From Rhodospirillales bacterium (GTDB lineage Bacteria > Pseudomonadota > Alphaproteobacteria > Acetobacterales > Acetobacteraceae), in NCBI GenBank assembly GCA_015654825.1, contig JAATGE010000114.1, positions 1 to 6,010 on the forward strand: a DNA stretch of 6,010 nt, given 5' to 3'. Each line of letters opens with the position of its first letter. Positions within the stretch are counted from its first letter, which is position 1. Below, piece by piece: positions 3,866 to 6,010 of this stretch. The notes under the pieces were generated by a model, which had not been told where the DNA came from, ran no database searches, and was given only the letters and a program-made list of their open reading frames with translations. A program made the translations under genes and the position numbers.

Positions 3866-6010
3866 GTGCGTCTCGCGGGTCAACGTTTCGCGGTCCAACG
3901 TTTCGCGGTCCAACGTTTCGCGGTCCAACGTTTCGTGGGTCAACGTTTCGCGGGCCAATCAGGCTCCCGGCTGCTGCTGACGGGCCTCGGGCTCGCAGCA
4001 CTGCTGTACAGCTGGTTTTTCACCTGGCGCTACTTCACGACGCCCGTGTGGTTCGACCTGTGGTACTGGGTCGAGGATCTGCAGAAGCTGGCCGGCGGGC
4101 ACTACAGCTTTCGCGAACTGATACGGCCGCAGTCGGAACACAGGATTGCCACCACCCGGCTGCTGCTGCTGATCGATTCGACTTATTTCGGGTTGTCCGG
4201 GCACTTCGTAGCAGTTTGCAACGAGGCGGCGCTGCTGGTGCTCGGGTTGCTGATGGGGCGCCTCTCGATGCAGGGCGTCAGCCGGCGGACGGCCTGGTAC
4301 GTTCCGGCTGTGGTCTGGGCGGGCTTCGTCGCCGGTACCTGCCAGAGCCAGAACCTGCTACTGGCGTTTCAGGTGCAGTTCGCGCTGACCTGCTGCGCTG
4401 CTCTCGGCGCGGCGTGGCTGTTCGCCGAGGCCTGCGATACCGGGTTGTCGCAACGAGCCAGCATGACGCGCGCATTGGGCGGTGCCGCGTTCGCGTTGCT
4501 GGCATTGTTTTCCATGGGCAGCGGCATTCTGCTGCTGCCGGCCGTGGCCGTGGTGCTGTGGCTGCGGCGGGCGCAGTCCGCCGTCTGGGTGGTGTTTGCC
4601 GTCTGGGCGGCCGCGGCGCTGATGCTGGAGGTGCCGAGCCACCTGGCCATGCAGCTGCCTGCAAAGCTACCGGGATTGAAGCTGCTGCCGCAGCAAATTG
4701 CGCATCCGCCCGGCGCATTCGCCTGGCTGGCGCCACACGCGTTGTTCAGCGCGTATTTCCTGGGCAGCGCCTTGATGGAAGCGCCCAAGGCAGCGCTTCT
4801 GGTCGGATTTGCCGGCTACGCGCTGCTTCTGGCGTTGGCCGCGCCGCCGGCCTGGCGCTGGTCCCGCGGCGGCCCGGCACTGCCGGTGGCGGACACGGTG
4901 CTTCTGGCGCTGGCGTTGTTCGCGGCGATGTGCGGCCCCGCGGCCAGCACGACGTTACGTATGCTGTTTGGGCCCGGTGTCGCGCTGGTACCGCGATATG
5001 CGACGATGAGTCTGTTGTTCTGGGGCGCCTGCGGCGGCCTGGTGCTCCGTGCGCTGAACGCCGCCGGCGGCGGGAACAACTGGGCCCGGGGCCTGGTAGT
5101 CGCAGCCGTCGGCGGTTTGCTGTACGTGGCCAACCTGCCCTCGTACGCCGTTCAGGCGGACATTTTCAACCGCACAATCCTGGCCGAAGCCGAGTTGCTG
5201 ACGAACAATATCGGCGTGGCGGGACCCGTCGACGTTATCTTCAGCGATGGCGTGCCCAGGATTAGGGGTCCGGCGGGTTTTCTCCACCAGGCCGGCCTCA
5301 ACATGTTCGCGCCGGGCCAAGAACCACCCGCCGACCTGTTGGCGCGGCTGGCCGCGGCCGCGCCGGGCAGCCTGCCGGCATGCCGGGGCGCCGTGGATCA
5401 GGCGGTGGCGATCGACAGTGGCGCCATGGTGCTGAGCGGATGGCTCGCCGATCCGGACGGGCGGCATACGGCGCCCTGGATAGCGTTGCGCGACGCGGCC
5501 GGGCGGAATGTAGGCACCACGAGATCGCTGCAATTGCGCAAGGATTTGACCAAAGCAAACGGCTTAAAAACGCCCGCTTATGGTTTTGTGAGCGGATTTC
5601 GCGACGATGCGGAGGGGACGCGGCAGCTCCGCCTGGCGGCGGTATTTCCGGATCGGGCGGTTCGGCTGTGCGAACTCCCGGCACCGGCGGAAATCAGCGG
5701 GGTGCAGGTGCAGCCGATCGCGGAACTGCGCGATTTGCAGCCGGCGCCACTGGCCGGCGCGCCCGCCGCGGGACCCGGATTAGCGAACTTTGCGACCGGC
5801 GCCGGCGACGCGCCGCTCCCGCAACCGGATCTGGGGCCGGTGCCCCTGTTTGCGACGCTGGGGGGCGAGCCGCTCCGCCCAGGCGCGGTCGATTTTGCCA
5901 TCGGCGCCGGCGTGCCGGCCAACGCGGCGTTGGTGCTGCCGTTCTGGACACCGCCCGCCAGCGGCTGGAAGTCGGTGCCGTTCGTGCTCGGCGATGGCAC
6001 CCGCCTGGCG
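3866..6010 (+). CDS. Large multi-pass membrane protein, GT-C-like, with beta-rich C-terminal region (3' end outside window)
   Basis: The frame is open from GTG 3866, three bases after the acyltransferase stop, to the last base: at least 715 residues. The N-terminal tail (1-35) is basic and holds a pentapeptide array, then about ten hydrophobic segments run from 36 to about 430. Motifs: WFDLW (62-66) and EHRI (91-94) in the first extracytoplasmic loop, NLLLAFQVQF (163-172), SMGSG (216-220) and RYATMSLLFW (377-386). This set matches, from memory, a widespread family of uncharacterised membrane proteins in polysaccharide clusters; the acidic first loop suggests a GT-C-type, lipid-linked-sugar glycosyltransferase, but this is inference. 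The soluble C-terminal half includes a segment running from SGWLADPD (about 525) to SGF (about 577), like beta-sandwich modules attached to glycosyltransferases. There is no clear ribosome binding site; GTG 3935 inside the array is an alternative start. The first in-frame ATG, at 4253, is too late because it would drop the first membrane segment. Confidence 0.75.
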   Translation, partial: MRLAGQRFAVQRFAVQRFAVQRFVGQRFAGQSGSRLLLTGLGLAALLYSWFFTWRYFTTPVWFDLWYWVEDLQKLAGGHYSFRELIRPQSEHRIATTRLLLLIDSTYFGLSGHFVAVCNEAALLVLGLLMGRLSMQGVSRRTAWYVPAVVWAGFVAGTCQSQNLLLAFQVQFALTCCAALGAAWLFAEACDTGLSQRASMTRALGGAAFALLALFSMGSGILLLPAVAVVLWLRRAQSAVWVVFAVWAAAALMLEVPSHLAMQLPAKLPGLKLLPQQIAHPPGAFAWLAPHALFSAYFLGSALMEAPKAALLVGFAGYALLLALAAPPAWRWSRGGPALPVADTVLLALALFAAMCGPAASTTLRMLFGPGVALVPRYATMSLLFWGACGGLVLRALNAAGGGNNWARGLVVAAVGGLLYVANLPSYAVQADIFNRTILAEAELLTNNIGVAGPVDVIFSDGVPRIRGPAGFLHQAGLNMFAPGQEPPADLLARLAAAAPGSLPACRGAVDQAVAIDSGAMVLSGWLADPDGRHTAPWIALRDAAGRNVGTTRSLQLRKDLTKANGLKTPAYGFVSGFRDDAEGTRQLRLAAVFPDRAVRLCELPAPAEISGVQVQPIAELRDLQPAPLAGAPAAGPGLANFATGAGDAPLPQPDLGPVPLFATLGGEPLRPGAVDFAIGAGVPANAALVLPFWTPPASGWKSVPFVLGDGTRLA
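3877..3951 (+). repeat. 15-bp tandem repeat, five copies, in frame
   Basis: The unit is GGTCCAACGTTTCGC. Copies 2 and 3 are identical to it (3892-3906, 3907-3921). Copy 4 (3922-3936) differs in its last base. Copies 1 and 5 (3877-3891, 3937-3951) are both GGGTCAACGTTTCGC. A degenerate copy (10 of 15 bases) precedes at 3862-3876, and a partial GGGCCAA follows. In the operon frame it encodes GQRFA-VQRFA-VQRFA-VQRFV-GQRFA. The unit contains no stop in any frame, so copy-number change would keep the frame. Synonymous positions are identical between copies, pointing to recent expansion. Confidence 0.92.

Noticed and set aside
3877..3951. The short tandem array as a CRISPR or iteron origin.
   Set aside because: Units are directly adjacent without spacers, lie in frame within a gene, and have no replication or Cas gene nearby.
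3541..5265. A 574-codon plus-strand frame overlapping the acyltransferase and the large membrane protein.
   Set aside because: It has no domain and is Gly/Arg/Ala-rich; it survives because the 15-bp repeat is stop-free in all frames. The frame from 3866 has membrane segments and conserved motifs.

Overview
The window is uniformly GC-rich, with strong G/C at third codon positions and many long overlapping antisense and off-frame reading frames. Protein composition, the proline/alanine-rich RodZ-type tail and the GC-rich double hairpins fit an alphaproteobacterium, most likely of the Acetobacteraceae/Rhodospirillales group. That placement is inference from style, not a database match.

Layout. 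(1) Positions 1-498 hold the 3' end of a plus-strand gene whose product ends in a RodZ-type C-terminal (DUF4115-like) domain after a long Pro/Ala/Ser linker. (2) Positions 499-753, between this gene and the convergent next gene, are almost entirely one large foldback. Two inverted copies of a double-hairpin unit form the outer arms, an inner pair of 19-base arms matches at 18 of 19 positions, and a central segment carries its own stem-loops. It probably ends transcription from both sides. (3) Positions 754-1179, minus strand, encode a small secreted CHRD-domain protein. (4) Positions 1180-1335 are a short divergent promoter region with a perfect 19-base palindrome.

(5) From 1336 to the end of the window, three plus-strand genes are packed tightly, with only 3-4 bases between each stop and the next start. 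The first is a degenerate class I SAM-methyltransferase-like protein with a coiled coil and three exact-period 38-residue repeats. The second is an acyltransferase-3 family integral membrane O-acyltransferase. The third is a large multi-pass membrane protein of the type carrying EHR, FQVQF and RY motifs, followed by a soluble beta-rich C-terminal region. It has no stop codon before the window ends.

The three genes look like one transcription unit for building or modifying a surface glycan: a methyltransferase-like protein, a membrane acetyl/acyl donor enzyme, and a GT-C-like membrane protein. The clearest unusual features are the 250-base foldback and a 15-bp tandem repeat (five copies) lying in frame at the very start of the third operon gene, which encodes a QRFAV-type pentapeptide array. 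No RNA gene, CRISPR array, insertion sequence or phage gene was seen. I see no convincing case for a wholly new defence or mobile system here.
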